Shown: piece by piece, positions 39,001 through 54,003 of the stretch
Layout of the letters: every line of letters begins with the position of its first letter
How positions within the stretch are numbered: position 1 is the stretch's first letter
Assembly (NCBI GenBank): GCA_027574665.1
Contig: CM050666.1
Span: 8,618,001-8,682,000 of the forward strand
From: Rhynochetos jubatus
Lineage: Eukaryota; Chordata; Aves; Eurypygiformes; Rhynochetidae
Direction: 5' to 3'
Length of the DNA stretch: 64,000 bases
Translations under genes and position numbers: made by a program
Notes under the pieces: generated by a model
Database searches by the model: none
What the model was told of the DNA's origin: nothing
Seen by the model: only the letters and a program-made list of their open reading frames with translations

Positions 39001-42000
39001 CTGGGTAGTCAAAGGTATTAAATCAAACCCCACAGATTAGGAGAAATGATTTCAAGTACACGAACTGCATGCCAGATCAAGTCCGTCATACAAGGTAACA
39101 TTATACACTGGATTAATTCGCAAACATTATTTTAACTGCTTTTTATATAAATTGGGCTAGGTGACAAGATGAGAGGATGTGATTTGTACTGCCAGCTTCA
39201 CCCCTAGGAGCACAGACCCTGAGGAGCGAGGGAGGACTTACACGAGGTCAACACTGAAGGAGACTGAGTGCAGAGACAATGCAGTGGGTGGTGAAAGATT
39301 GCATCTACCGTGACTCCCTGCCCAGCCCTCTGAAAAATGTCATATTCATTCTTTCACATCTGCAGTGCTGCTCTGGGGAAGGGCTAAACACTGCCCAAAG
39401 GCAACCGACAAGAGAAGCGACACACGCTCGCACTCACTTCATTAAGTGCTGGCTCAGACCCTGACCCACAGCTCCTGCTCAAAAGATATTTCAGAGGAGC
39501 TAACCTGAGCGGGCCACGAGACGCTAACGCGTCTCCACTGCCAGAACATGAAAGCATCTCACAAAGGGAGGGGGAAATACCAAATGGGAATGGTGACAAC
39601 GGAAAAAGCCACAGCTACATTTTCATTTATCTGTAAATCCACAGCTTGTGCAGTCAGCAGAACCAAGCCATTTGATTTAGATTTACCTTACCTATCAGTC
39701 CCTCTGCTTTTGAAAAGGAAAATATTGTTTGGGTTTTTCAAGACAGAGTTAAATAAAAGCAGCTTCCTGCAAAGATCTCCCCAGACAGACAGTGCTAGTG
39801 ACTTCTTGCAAGATATAAATATACCAAAAATTCTCATAAAGTTTCTGACTCCAACTTTTCCTTTCATAGCACAGCCTGTCAGAGTTCTTGATGTCTTCTG
39901 TAGTTGTAGTTTACCTGGAGGCTGACTGTAGGAAAGACACAGCTACAGCTTCTCAAGAGTAACTCCTGATGCTAATACTCTGTCCTGAAGGAAAACCAAT
40001 GCTCTTCTGAAATAAAATTAAACCACTGGTAAAGCACAGGAATGACTCTGGAGGGAAGCCACTATTAATAATAATAAAATGCATGCAAGGCCATCTGTCA
40101 TATAAAATTTACACTGGAATAGACTACACAGACCAGCATAGCCATCCTAACACGTCTGTCTGTCTCCAAAGATTCTTTCCTTAGTAATTCAGGAGAACCT
40201 CTGACAATTTGATATTCTGTGTGTTCTATATATCAAAATACAAAGAAAAAATAACCAAGAAGCAGCTTCATGAAGCATGCTTAAAAGCTTTGTTTTGAGG
40301 TATCAGTCTTAGCAAAACATAGCTGGATGACTAGGGAATGCAAAAAACCAAACGGCTGGACTGGTTTAATGAGGAAAGGCCAGATGAACACGTACACATA
40401 GCATGCAAAAAGACAACAGGGAAGTATAATTGCTTGCACTGATCTGACTTAACATTGCTGAAAAACAATTCACAGCTGGGGATTTACTAATAGCATTCTC
40501 CCAAGACAGGCTTGGCATGACAGCTGCATTTTGTGTCTCTGGTAACACCTTTAAAAAGAAAACCAAATCTCAGCATATACAGCAGCATCCACTCCCAGTA
40601 CTGGTCTCTGCAGTCACACTCAACTTCCTGAGTCTTGCTCCCTTTGTTCTTGAAAAGAAGAAGGGCAAAGATCACATCTGTGACATACCTTTACGTATCA
40701 GAAACTCAGTCCAGTTTTGCAGGAACCTGAATCCCCTTGCATTTTCTCACACAACACAAGAGCCTTGCACAGACAGGATGCTGTATTGCAACAGATAAAG
40801 AGGAAACCTGCAGAACTGAGGTCAGGGGTTTTCACCACTGGGAACTGCTATTCTTTTTTATTAGGAGAGATAGTGGGCTACACGTGGTGTGTGTAAACGA
40901 AGGAGCGCTAAAGCAATCAGCTTGCAAGCCTTGCTACATTAGCTGTACTGACTAAGAACCGTACAAGCCACACAATGCACTATTAGGTTCACTTAAGCTA
41001 ACATAGCCTGATCAGGAAAAGACATTAGAATACTGCCAGAAGTCTCCCAGCATGAAAGATCGCCAGTTTGGGATCCAGTCACCTGGTGTGAAGTATCTGA
41101 ATTCCCACAGCTGACCAGGGCTTACAACAAGAATCCATGAGCATTCTAGTGAAAGCAACTCTGCTGACTGATGGCTCAGGCCTAAAAATGAGTTGAGGGA
41201 AAAGAAGCAGCAGCTCAGAGAATGGCAAAACTGTAGACCAACTTCTACGTTAACAGTACCTGGAAAATTGTGTTGCAGACAATCTAATGAGACACTTACT
41301 CAAATATCAACACTTGATGAACTGATGATCTCTACTACTATATCAAACAACCCAAGGAGCTTTTCACATACAAGAACACGAAGAAAGTATTTTCAGAAGT
41401 CACAACTGAGTCAGTCTCTGATGCTCCCCCTCTAAAGGAAGCAGATGATGGTGCTGTCTTTCCAGTGAAAGCCAGACTACCTTTTGTTTGGGGTGTTTAT
41501 TCACTAAAAAAAAGGAGAAAAGTCCTTTCTGCTAGGGCGTAGCTAATGCTGGAACAAACTATCTCATTCATCTAAATAAAGTCAGCTCTAAATCCTGCAA
41601 TAACCATTTAAGTGCCTACTTTGTTAATTATTTCACTGTTTATCTAATTCGTTATGAGCATCTAAATAATAAGCTCGTTCCATGTAAGCCAAGATCAGAG
41701 ACATTGAAAACACCCGTTCAGACTATCTAGGCTTCTGCTCATTGTGGGTCCGTCCCCTGCAGCCTCATCCACCAGCTTTACTGGGTTTCTAACCCCCTTG
41801 AGACTGTTCCATCATTCCACAGCTCAATACAGCACAGTGTAAGGAAAGCTTCCTCGGTCTCTTGTAACATCAGTTCCTCTATAGCCTTTGTGTGAGCTTT
41901 TGGGATGGTTACCTCTGATTTTCCAATTTTATTTCAGGAAAAAGTGTCACCTTCCTACATGAACAAGGGCAACATTCCCCAACATAGGGAACATGTGAAT

Positions 42001-45000
42001 CGCTGTGTTATTAATCCATTTCCCTTTTCCTCACCTGCTGCTTTGGAATTCAGTATTTTGCATACAGCTGCATCAACTGTTCCTCCAAAATTAGGATTTC
42101 TATAAACACACAGCAGTGCTCACTTAGGAAACAAGTGCCACACCTGCGAAAGGGCATGAGGAACTGCAATTGCAGCACCCACATGCCCTCCATTATATCC
42201 TCCATCCACTCCCTCTCAAAAAGGCACAGCACTTGTGTTTCCTTAGGAAAAAGACACAGTGCATTTCACCCTTCTATGCTTCATTTCAGTTTAGCATTTA
42301 TAAGGCTCAGAAGATAACTACACCTTTTCTGGCAATTTTAACACGTGATTAAGAGCACCTCAAACTGGGGTACTTGCACCTTTCCTGGAGATGGTAACTG
42401 AAGGTAGCACACACACTGGCCCTAGAGGCTGTATTAGCAGGTCTAACTGTTCTCTTCTATTCCGTGGACTGACCCAATCTTCAGGTACTGTGCAACAGCT
42501 GGAGCCTTGGAGAAAAATGAAAACGGGGAAGTGACTGGGAGACTTTTACTTGGTGGACAAGCCCACAGCAACTTCACTCCAAGTGGCAAAACACGACTGG
42601 AACAAATCAAAACAAAGCCCCAGCCATGCTTGAGTTCCTACCAAGGGAGTGGTGTTTTCCTCACGCCTTTCCAAACAGCAGTCGGTGTGGGTGGGTGTGA
42701 GGAGTCAAAGCTCTCGGTACAAACTGTTTATTTAAATAACTCTTTTTAATTGTTCTTCCTTGCATAGCAGTTTTTAGGCATGGAATCCCTTGTGCTCCGA
42801 GAAGGGCGACTGTACCACTGTGACTGTAATTACAGCACAGTTATGAACACCAATCTCCCCATTTCTGAAATAAATCTTTCTGAAACTAATACCGAATTAG
42901 AGCATTACAAAGCAGTAAAACTGATTTTCCATTTAGCAACAGTAGAGGAACTGCCAGTTTCCTCTTGACTTTACTGAGCACCTGAAATGATGCAGACCAT
43001 TACTTCCAGCAGCACCACGGACGGTAACCTGAAGATTTACACAGGAGGCAAAAACCCAATACTGTAATATAGCCAAAAAAAAAAAGCAACTGCACAATCC
43101 ATGCAAGCTTTAAATAAAACAATAGGCTCTTCTGAGAAATTACAGTACTTTGGGTGTGAGAGGGCATAAATCTGGACAAATATTGTTTGGACAGCCAGGG
43201 CAATTTACACAGCACATCAAATGCCAATTAAAAATATTAAACAAAAGCCAAGCATCTTGGTCTGTAGATTTTTGCCTGCCAACCACTGTACAGGCACATT
43301 ATTTAGAGCAGCTGTGTTACGAAAAAAGCTCTTATGCACACACACACTTCTGTGCAGACCTCAGACCTTGCAGTGAAGGACTTAGGTTCTGCTGGCCTAA
43401 ACATGTGCTAACTGACTAGTGTCCCAGATTCTAGCACTGCAAGGAAAATTCATCTACAGCGTAACTCTGTAGTTAAATGAATGTGGCTTCATTTAAGTCG
43501 AGAGCCAACTCTGACTCATGCCGCCCATACACAGTTAAATATCAGGTGAGCGAAATGTTGGAATTACTCAATTGAATGTTATAAACTGGGATAAACAAAC
43601 AACCATGACAAGGAGCATCTTTGATTTATAACTCTATCATAGCTAAGCCATAGATTCTCAGCCACTTCATGAAACCAAGGAAAAAACATGATCACTACCT
43701 ATTTTGCAGATGAGCAGCCACCACACCAAATGCTACATCAGCAGTGGCCATTAGAGTCGAGCTCTTCCTTTTTAACTCAATCCTGTAACCCAGCAACCAT
43801 TCTTACCTTTCCAAAATCTTATTTTTCATGAACTCACGGGATTTACAGTCTATTTCTTAACACCTCATTTAAAAGATCTTCTAGCAATCTCAAGCGGCCC
43901 AACTCCAGCCAATACCACAGCACCTACCCTAAAATGAAAAGCTCAGCCTGAGCAGAAAGCTTAGTGACACAGGACACCTTTCATCAGGAAGCCTCATTTA
44001 GCCATAACCAAGCCTGGCATGCTTAAGACACAGCTCTGTTAAATCCATGCCATTGCAGCAGTTCAAATGAAGGAACACGTTGCTTCTGCTAGGAGAAAGC
44101 CATCAGGAAACCGAAAGCTGGAGGCGGGGGGTGGGGTGGAAATCCAACTGGAAGCTTTTATAATTTTTTCTTGAGTGTTATACTACTCTCCTCCATCTCT
44201 GAAATGGTTCAGGAGCTCAAACACACATTCAAAAACACGTATTTGAAAAGACAGAAGCATATAACAGTTTGTCCTGGAGGCACAAAGCAGAACTGGGTCA
44301 GAAAATTGGGTAACATTTGACTTGCTCAGGCCAACACAATCAGGCAAAAAATGAAGTTTTGATTGGATTATGACCATGCTGGCTTGAAGCAGTTATCTCC
44401 TACGCTGACTTCACTACTAAATGCCTTCAGCAATGACACTACCACGTTCCACATTCTGAAGGATGAGCTTGGTTTCGCCCCTTCGCATTTGCACACACAC
44501 AGCATCTCTCCTTCACCTACCGGCAATGAGGAAATACCTTTCGTAACCTGTTCCCGAGCTCAATAAAAATCACCTGATACTTATCAAAAGGAAGAAGAAC
44601 AGAGCAGACAAATGCCATCTCAGAGCAGGCTCTTGAACCTCCTCTCTTTCAACACCTGAGCGTGCCCATGCAGGCGCTGCCATTCCTGTTACACCATGCA
44701 GGGAGTAGGAGGGGAGCCCAAGCTTCCTGCTTTTCGCCATGTACATCAATCCATTCTGAATACAAGTATCCTAATATGAGATGAGTTCCCAAACGGCTGA
44801 CCCTGCACCGTTTTACCTACTCCAAAATTTACACTGCTTCTCTGCTGCTAGAAAGAGTCCAGGTAGAAATGTTCAGAGCTGTTTCTATCCACCATTTCTG
44901 TGATGGGCTCTCTAGTCCCTCCTTTTTTCTCTTTTATTTTACTCTCCCATAGGAGGAAAAGGTAAGATTTATTCCCCTAGAACTGTTGAATCAAGACAGA

Positions 45001-48000
45001 TGAATAGAGGAAAAAAAAAAAAGAAAGCAGTGGGAGGGTAGCAAAAGTGGATAAACAGGGAGGTGAAAGCACAAGGGTGGGACCCCGCTGGGAGCCAGCG
45101 AAGAGCTATTAACACCACGCAGTGAAAACCATGTTTAGACAAACCCCGAGGATACACATCTGGACAGTATTGACAGAAGTGACCTTGCTACGAAGTAGGG
45201 ACAGGAACAGCTCTCCAGTACTGCAGGAGATGTCCCAAGCAAACAAAAGCCCTGTTTTCACACGTATCGTATATCTTAAAATAATTCAACCACCTTCCAA
45301 TAATATTTTTCAGCTCACCATCACCACATTCTCTACATCCTGACAAGTTCAACACCAGCGTTCTTTTTAAAGGCTACTTATTTCACAGAAGAGAAACTGA
45401 AGCAGAGACTAGTGAAGGGTTCCGCCTGAGTTTCAGTGCCTCCACTTATGCTGAGCCCTCGTGACACATCAGTTGCCAACAACAGCAAGGAAGCCTCAAG
45501 TGCATCAGTGCCCAACAAACTCCTGTCTCTCCCTTCATCCAAAGAGGAGACTCCAGTTCTTTAACTTCTCAGGCCACGGAAGAGTTTGGCTGATAACTGC
45601 GCAGCAGATTTTGAGAGATGTCCCACACAGAAGGTTGCCTCTGGAAGTCATTTATCAGGAATTTCAGCAATGCTGTACACAGATGTTGCGTATCACTCCG
45701 GGCTCCTGCTAAAACGCAGAATGTTGCTGGATTCAGGTATGAAGGATTAACTACACGGGACTTCAAACTGCACCACTCCAATGAATATTGACTGCAATTC
45801 CCTCTCACGGCAGCGAGACTACACCAACACTAAAGAACGAAACAACCAAAGCAAAAAACTTCACAGTCCTCCGAAGTTCACTGGCATGAGTCTCCTGGCT
45901 GGGGCCCCGCAGCCTTTCCTCATCGTGTCCTCTTCCCCTCATGAATTTTTCCCTTCCATACAGCTACAGTTCAGATGGTTTTTGCTGAACTCTTCCTAAG
46001 CTTTCCCCATGCCAAAAGCACTTGCTGGTCTCAGTATGTAATATTTTTTTAAATTCTTAACACCAGCTGCCATTTCTGTAGCACAGCAGTGCCGATCTCC
46101 TTCAATATTTTCAAACAGCATTCTCTCTGCTTCTTTCCTGCCCACCCTACCTTAGCAGCTGATGTCCAACATCCATCTCCCTCAGTACGTGCCTGAAGCA
46201 CTCAGCCTCCTATTTAGTAACTCTGACAAGCCAGCTCTTCGACCAATACATCAGCACGAGCCACTTCTTTCTCCCCTTTCACAGCCACCTTTTACAACCA
46301 TCGCATACAATTCGCAGGAGCTCTGCCTCAGAGTTTGTACTACCAGCCCCTCTCAAAGGCACTGGGCCAAATTAAGCCATCTCACTTTAGACCTACAACC
46401 TACTGTCCATCACAGCCACTCTCAGCATACCCAGGTCTACTCTGCACTGTGTTCTAGGGATTGCTCTCTTCGAGAAAGGTACAGGGAACAGGCTGCTGCA
46501 TGTGGGACACCCGACTCCAGCACCGGAATAATGGAGAGCTTGGGGAACAGGGATGTAGAGCGACTAAGCCAATGGCAGGTACATTTATCTTCTTTACAAG
46601 AAACTTCATGACCTGTAAAGTCTTCAAGTTCAGGTTATTTGTAGAGTCTCAGTTCCAATTCCACAAAGTCTAACCTCGTTTTATTCCTGAAGTTGCTCTG
46701 TATTAACGGAAGCTTCTTTATTCTGTATTTCTTATTCCTGCATTCTGAAACAAGCCTTTTTCATTGGTCCTGCAGTTCAATGTCAACACTAACGGGAGCT
46801 TTTCAAGTATTTTCTCCTCTTGCAGATCATCCATGTGCTTTTCAAAACCTTTTTCTCATAAAAAATAGAAAGGTTCTCTTCTAGTCTCCAAACTGAAGCC
46901 AGCTCTACATACATCCATGGGTCAAACCTCAAACTCTGCTATTTCTTCACACTGACACCAAGAACAGTGTGGCTGTCGTGACAATTACAAAGCCTGAAGA
47001 GGTCTCCCACTCACATGAACTTGAATCGTGGCTAGATGAACCGCTGGAAAACAGCATCATTCTGTAGATGCTGTTCAAAGTCTTACAGCCAATTTTGACT
47101 GTCTGTTGTACATGCACTTACACACCTCTTGCAAAGTCTCCTTAGTGCTTTTGGTAGCTCACCAGCTCACTCCTGCCTTTACTTTATAATGATCCTCCTG
47201 GGGAAAACGATTTTTTTTTTCTCCTTTGAATCCCTGCTGCCAATTTGTGTTAATTAATCAATAGATGTGGTTGATGATAAGCAATCATTCCTTGTTACTA
47301 CACGGCTCACCACGGCCCTGGTCTCACCATCTGCTGCGCTGGTGAGGCTGGCTTGTGCAACAGGGTCTGCTGGCAGGCTGCAAGGCAGTCAGCCAAATAG
47401 CTGCTGGCCCAACATCATCACCATCCTTCTCCGTTAGAAGCAGCACATCCTTCTCCCACAAAAACAGGGCAATTGTTCTACAACTGAGCCATCCAAAGCA
47501 CTTTACCTTAGCATGAAGTGATATCCATAGACTTGAAATAAAATGTTTTGGCAATGCCAGGGGTTGCACACGGAAACCTACCCACGTACTCCCTGTGCTG
47601 TCAGGAAGCCAAGAACAGAACAGCAGTCTGTCTGACAGACTAACAGGCCCGTATCACTTGTCTGCTGCAAAGAGCCCTTTTGTTGGCCAAAAGGCTGGCT
47701 TTACAAGTAAGTTACTTCATGTAGCAGTTAAATGATACCCCCAACTTCTTTGATTTGATGCAGATGAAATAAGTCACTAAGTAGCCCTAGTTTTACCGAC
47801 TTCATTATTTTCAAGCTTAAAGTTTTTCTTTCTAGTTTTTTGGACAGCATTTTCAAAAGCACCCGAGTTCTGCTGACACTCAGTATTTCTCCCACCAGTG
47901 TTAGCAGATGGAAGGAATATAAACCTTTACACTACAAAAGTATTATTTTGCTTGTAATAAGCAAAAAAAGCCCCTCAAAGTACCGAAATATTTCACCTCC

Positions 48001-50830
48001 TATGCACAGGAAAACATGAATAGGGCAACCACGTTCTATGGAGCAAAGCATTTTCGAATCAGCTTCCACAACACCACCTATAGCGACTCATACGCACAAG
48101 CAAACGCGTGGCTGGCACCCAGCTGCATGAGCGGCTTGCGCTTCAGCCAGCTTCTGCATGCACACACCCAACAGCAAACCGCTCACTACACCACTCCATA
48201 ATCTTTTGATGCTCGTGACCCCGTAGGGGCCAGGTTCCTCAATATGGTAATGCAGAGCCATTACAGAGGACAATTATCTTAACATGGTTGCATCAAGATG
48301 ATGCAGTATGAAAAATCACATACCCTGGATGTTTTGTCCTATAGTGACACAAAGTTTTCCATCTGGGCAAGGACAGTCTTTCAGTAGTAGAGTATGATTT
48401 CAAGGGGAGGGGGAAAGAAAAGATCTTTTTCAGTTTCTGAATAGGAAAAAGTATTTACAGACATTCTTTTGAAAAAGACAGTTGAGACCAATTCTTTTGT
48501 CTACTTCAGAGACCTTAAAAGGACATTTTGTAATTTCAAGCCAAAGCATATCAGTCTATCACAGTGAGGGAAGTGGAAGGAAAGGGGAAAACAGTTTAAT
48601 TTCCCCTGTTCATCTGTAGGCACATCAAGTGAGCCTTCCAATAACCTCATAAAAATGTGCAAGGCAGACAGAAAATAATTTAGGATGCATTTAGAAAGTA
48701 TTGACTTGGCCTGGTCACACATTTGATAACATATCTTGCTGTTGGTATGGCAAGTGGGAAAACTAAAGCTAAAGCTGATCTGTGGAAACTGGCAAGCTTA
48801 CTTTTAAATGGAGCTTAAAACCAAAACATCCCTGACCTCTCTTTGGAAAATACACTCCTAAAGACCTCCAAATTAGCCATATTTCCTCTAAAGTAGTTTG
48901 TTAAACAAGAAATGGGCTGCAAACCATTCCTGATGGTAGACATGGGATAGCATACTTCAAGCCTAGTCACTCACCCTTTCCTCCTGCAGTTCAACGCGGC
49001 CAGTCGAAGCTTCATTTACAAGAGAAGCACTCAGAACTACTAACCAAAACAAGTCCGTTATTTCATGTCCTTCCTATGCCAGTTTGACTCTGCCGTAGTT
49101 ATCACCTCCCTGTTGTACAGAGTCACAGTATGTTGTTTGGGGATGAGGAGGGAGATATTCATTTACTGGGGGTGGTGGGGGTGATTTAAGCCAAGAAGAG
49201 TCTGTAAAGCATGGATGCATGATCTGTGGCTTTCATTCTGTCTCCCATCCTTCCCCATCACACAGCAAGGATGCTGGCAACTTGCCCACCATGACTTTGG
49301 CAATGACAGCTTTGCACGGCAAGGGACCATGACGCTAGCTGCCACCCCACAGTTATCCACACCTCTTAGGAAAGCTCCGTACTGACTTGACTTGTAACTC
49401 TGGTGGGGCTTTGGAAGTTTGAACAACCAAACCTTAAGTTGTCTCAAGGTTCAAGTGCAGAAAATATATTAGGATATTTGAGATGCTTCAATTCTTTGTG
49501 CTTTTTTAACTCTTTGAGCTTAGGTCAACTTCTCTTCTGGACCTGGATCATTTCTGAACCCCCAGGCTGCTGACATAGCACACCAACCTGCATGCGCAAG
49601 TCGCTCCCACCCTGGGGGGCAGATAACGGTACAAAAAAATCCAGACACGCTCTTCAGTCTCTCTAGCTTATGTCTGGAGTAAGTCATCTGAACTTGATTG
49701 TGTTTCAAGAGAAACAAACCAGAATACCCAGTGGCTTTTTTTTTAATTTAGTTTTGAATACACTTGCGAGAAGGGGCTGGGGAAGAAATCTCATGTTGCA
49801 ACGGGAAGCTTTTTGCCTTACAGCTAGAGAGAAAGCAATCAACCATTTACAAAAAATACAACACAGCAGAAAACAAAAATAGCCAAAAGCTCTTGAAAAT
49901 GATCAAGCATAGTATTACCTTGTACTCTACCTCTTGATTAAGGAGGAGGTTTGGGATGTTCAAAGGGTACAAAACTTTATTGAAAAAGGCGCTACCTCAT
50001 TACTGGCAACAGAACAGCTAAGCCTGCTCTGGGTTCAGGGCTGAAAGGTGCCAACCTCGACGGCCTATCCCCAAAGGATTATCTTGGTAGCCTCCTATTC
50101 AGTGCTGTTTAACACACCACAGCACACATTTCAGCTGCTAATTCAACTCTCCAGCCAAAACAGAGGAGACAATCAAATGTATCATTTGTCCCAGACTTTG
50201 ATTTTAAACCTACAATCGTTTATACACAGCAGTGTTAGCAAGTGTTGTCGCCAGCAGCCTCGGAAACAGAAAGCTCAGTACCCTAATATGGTGAGCATCA
50301 GCCTAGACACATAGATTGTAAGAGGGTCCGGCTAAAAAAAGGGAAAAATCCACAAAACACCCAGCTATAAGGAAGATGTTCCAAGGCACGTACCGAGCTT
50401 CTCCTACCAATCACTATGCCAGTTTTTCAACAGAGCCACAACTGAAAAGCCAGTTTAATAAATACCTCTCATTTCAACAGGCAGGACACCAGGCACCAAG
50501 AAATGCTGCCGCTCAGCAGAAAGTTAATGCAGTGATCACTGGGTGGGTATAATAGAGGGATTATTTTACAATTACAGCAACAATGAAAAAGCAATTTATA
50601 CAGTAACACACTGATGTACTGGCAAGCGCCTGTCCAAAGGGATTAAACAGAAGTCTGACACAGACTATAGACAGAAGAATGTCTTTAACAAAAGGTTTAT
50701 GAACTTCCCTAGACAGTCATATTTCTAAGCAATGTCCCTTAAAGACAGTATTTTGCATTTAGATCCGTTTTAGAAAACAGAGGCACAACACAAAAATAAG
50801 AAATAAAGAGCACTTCAAGAATTTTCTTTC

Positions 50831-50850
50831 TTTTTTTTTTTTTTTTTTTT
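50831..50850. repeat. T20 homopolymer
   Basis: A run of 20 T after TTTTCTTTC. On the minus strand it is an A tract that could be the tail of an old retroposed copy. The sequence to its right (about 50950-51240) has no family I recognise, so it is called only as a homopolymer. Confidence 0.75.
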
Positions 50851-53800
50851 AAGAAAAGCAAGAGCATATATAAAAAGGGTAGATCACTTTTCATTCCTTC
50901 AGAAGGCATACTTCAGTAGCCCTCAAAGTATCTTTATTTCTTGGGTTAAAAATGGTCAAGGAGGCGCAGAGGCGACACCGGCAGTGCCTGGGAAGCGCCT
51001 GTTGCAGCAGTCGGGCAGAATACCTCAGAGGCCCTTAACAAGGAGTACTAAGAAGCAGCCACCAGAGAGGACAGGTAGCCAGAACACTGTGGATGGAAAG
51101 AATGGTTCACAACGTGCCATCTTGCTGAAGCAACACCCCCAGTATTTTCTGAAAAAGATCCGCTTAACAGAAACTTACAAGAATAACCCGCAGGTAGATC
51201 AGGCACCTTTCCAGGGCAGGGAAAACCCAACCAAGAGGTGAAAAATATGTTCAGAAGAGAAATTTGGATAGTTCAAAGGGAGGGCAGATGAACATTTTCA
51301 CAAACCACAGAGCTTTTAGCTCTGGTTGATTTATTAAATGGGTCGTCCTCTTTTTACTATCACTGCAGGCAACAGCTGAATTATTCAATGAGCTCCAGTT
51401 GACTATGCTGTTTCTAAAACACTTGGGCCACCTCTGGGAGAGGAAGACAGAAGGCGAGGGGGAATAAAAACATGTTTAAAAGTTAACGAATGTAACAGAA
51501 GTGGGTCCTATCCATTTATACAAGAAGTCTCGGAAGCAGGGAGGGAGTAAGCATTTCTGTAAGACTGCTAAGGAACGTTGTACCACACAGACACTGCCAT
51601 GAGCTGGAGCCGTGCAGCTCAGCTGTACAGCTCGTGAGTGAATACTAAGACTGGTACAGGGGTGATAGCCCTTCTGCTGCTCCAACAAAACAGGATACAT
51701 GACTACAACCTTCGGAAACACATGGCTGGTATCCATAACACACGCATGCTTTGCCTCTGGAAGTTTCCCATCCCTAACAGAACTGTCAGAAGAATTTCTC
51801 CCACAGTCCAATGGAGTGAAAAGCTGGTTTTGGACAGTCCTTTGGAGCTTAGAAAACGCAGCACTTTTTTGCCAGCTCAAACCAGAGAGACTAACTGGAC
51901 AGGGAGAACAAGAACGAAGCCAGTCTGTGAGGCAAATACCAAATTATCAGGTTAATAAAAATGGCTTTCCCCTAAATACACAGTTTCTGATGGATCACCA
52001 ACTCCAGAACTTTTTCCCAGAACACATTTCATAGTGGCATTTAATTAATGAAAACAGTGTGATGTTCATGTGATCAATGACTAGTTTCCACATTTCAGCA
52101 GTAGCAGAAGTGGCTGGTCATGAAGTAGCAGAACTCGTCTTTCCTGGCCTAAAGCTGCAGTATTGCTCCAGAAAAAAGCAGCTTGCTAGAAGAATGCCTG
52201 CTGCCAGCAGGGAATCCTGCTATCATTTGTGCCTACTCAGCAATTGGAGCTGGTTATAGAAAAACACAGGAATCAATCAGCATGTCAAGACAAAACCAAA
52301 TTAAACCACACAAGAATTAATACGATCAGAAACATGAAGAGCCTGGGAGCAACTCACTGAGGCCAAACACACACACAGTTTTTCACTATTCTAAAAATCA
52401 CCCCAAAACTTGTCGGTAACTTACTTCCTGATGATGTATTTAACTACTGCTCTCAAAGAGCAGTTCCCTTGCAAACTAGATACATGTACTTCAAAATAAA
52501 CCTCAAGTTATTTATGGCTTCTTTCCTCTTTGAGGTTTAGAGGAAAATGTATCGGCACATAATCTATAAAGATGCAATTGGAGCATTTTGACCCAAGTAA
52601 ATGATAGGATTCCACATACCAACTCTCAAGTATAAAGATTAAAACCAGAGTGCAGCACTGACAGCTAATAAGCACTTTGCACCTTGGTAAGGATTTAACG
52701 TTTTCTTCTTACCATTTATGAGAAACAATTATACAAAAAGATCCTTCCAGACTTCTCCCAACTCTCAACATTACTGCTCCTGGAATTGCTGTTTATATTT
52801 ACTCAAAGTGACCCTAAAGAGGCATAAATGCTACAGCCAACTACATAAATACTGATACTTACCTTCCTGAGATGGGAACAGATGCAAAGCAACAGCAAAG
52901 TGTGCTCACAGCCCCACAATGTTCAGATGTTTGTCCCTTACCTTTCCTGGTGTGGTTTTCTGCTCGGTTTGACTGCAGAGCAGTGAGGACTGGTACTGTC
53001 ATGCCATCTCACAGAACGGTGAAAATCCAGTCTAGAAACTCAAAGGCTACGTAAGGCTACCTCTCAGCTACAAGTCTGGGTTGGCTGGGTTTGTTACCTA
53101 TAGAAATCATACACATATGGAAATGATGGGGCAAAAGAATGCTGAGTTTTCTAAATAGCTGATAATCTTGATGAACGAGAAAGCTTCCCAGTTTCCTTTT
53201 AAAGTCATCCAGTCTTTCTGGGAATCATGACTTTGTGTCTTGAGTTTTACATTAAATCTCCGAGTTATTTTAAGTCTTCAAATAACTACAATGGTAGGGA
53301 AAGGCATCTGCAAGTCAGTAAGTCAATAAAAAACCCCAAATCTTTCTCAAGAATGTTTAAAAATAGTCTAAGTCAGCAAAACGGAGTCAGAGACCATTAA
53401 CAGGGGCCCAGACGTGGACCCTATAATCTGCTAGCCCTATCAAGCACCATGGACTGGTCACCAAGCTACCTCTCTTTGTCTTCAGGTCAGATGGAGAAAG
53501 AATAGCTTATATTCACCAGATTTCTCCCCCATTACGAATTCCCATTTCTTTCATTTTTTGTCTTGAATTAAGACACTGTCCCAACCACTGCATTGACTTG
53601 GGAACCTGATTTGCTTCTTCCTGCCATATCCTACATGCTTTTTATTACAAAACGGCCAAGACCCTTTTCCAGAAATCCTTTTCATTATTTCTTCCTGTGT
53701 CTTGATCTTATTAAAAGTTGTTCTACCTTTTTCTTTGGTAGCCATTTATCTTTGGTACAGATGAGGTCTGCCCATTCCAGCAAATCCAGGCTTTCTCATT

Positions 53801-53989
53801 ACTGCAGAAATAGCACTGATGCAGGAATTTTAAAAATGTGGGTTTAGGTTGTGTGTGCTCATAGGGCTCACTATTAATGCAGTGTAAGAATGACTCATTA
53901 CAGTGATTACAAATGGATACTTTAATAGCCTTTATGTAAAAAAACAAGTTCAAGTTCCTGAATCACCTTTGTAAAACAATCAAATCTGC

Positions 53990-54003
53990 TTTTTTTTTTT
54001 TTT
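53990..54003. repeat. T14 homopolymer
   Basis: A run of 14 T in the large intron. A second, T13 at 54471-54483, follows a CT-rich segment about 470 bp to the right. Neither has a recognisable retroposed body. Confidence 0.7.

Noticed and set aside
46162-46611. 149-codon plus-strand open frame
   Set aside because: Ser/His/Leu-rich translation without motifs; it looks like chance in CT-rich sequence.
50953-51241. Possible retroposed copy next to the T20 run
   Set aside because: The sequence is purine-rich and faintly coding-like, but no parent gene, poly-A signal or target-site duplication could be recognised.
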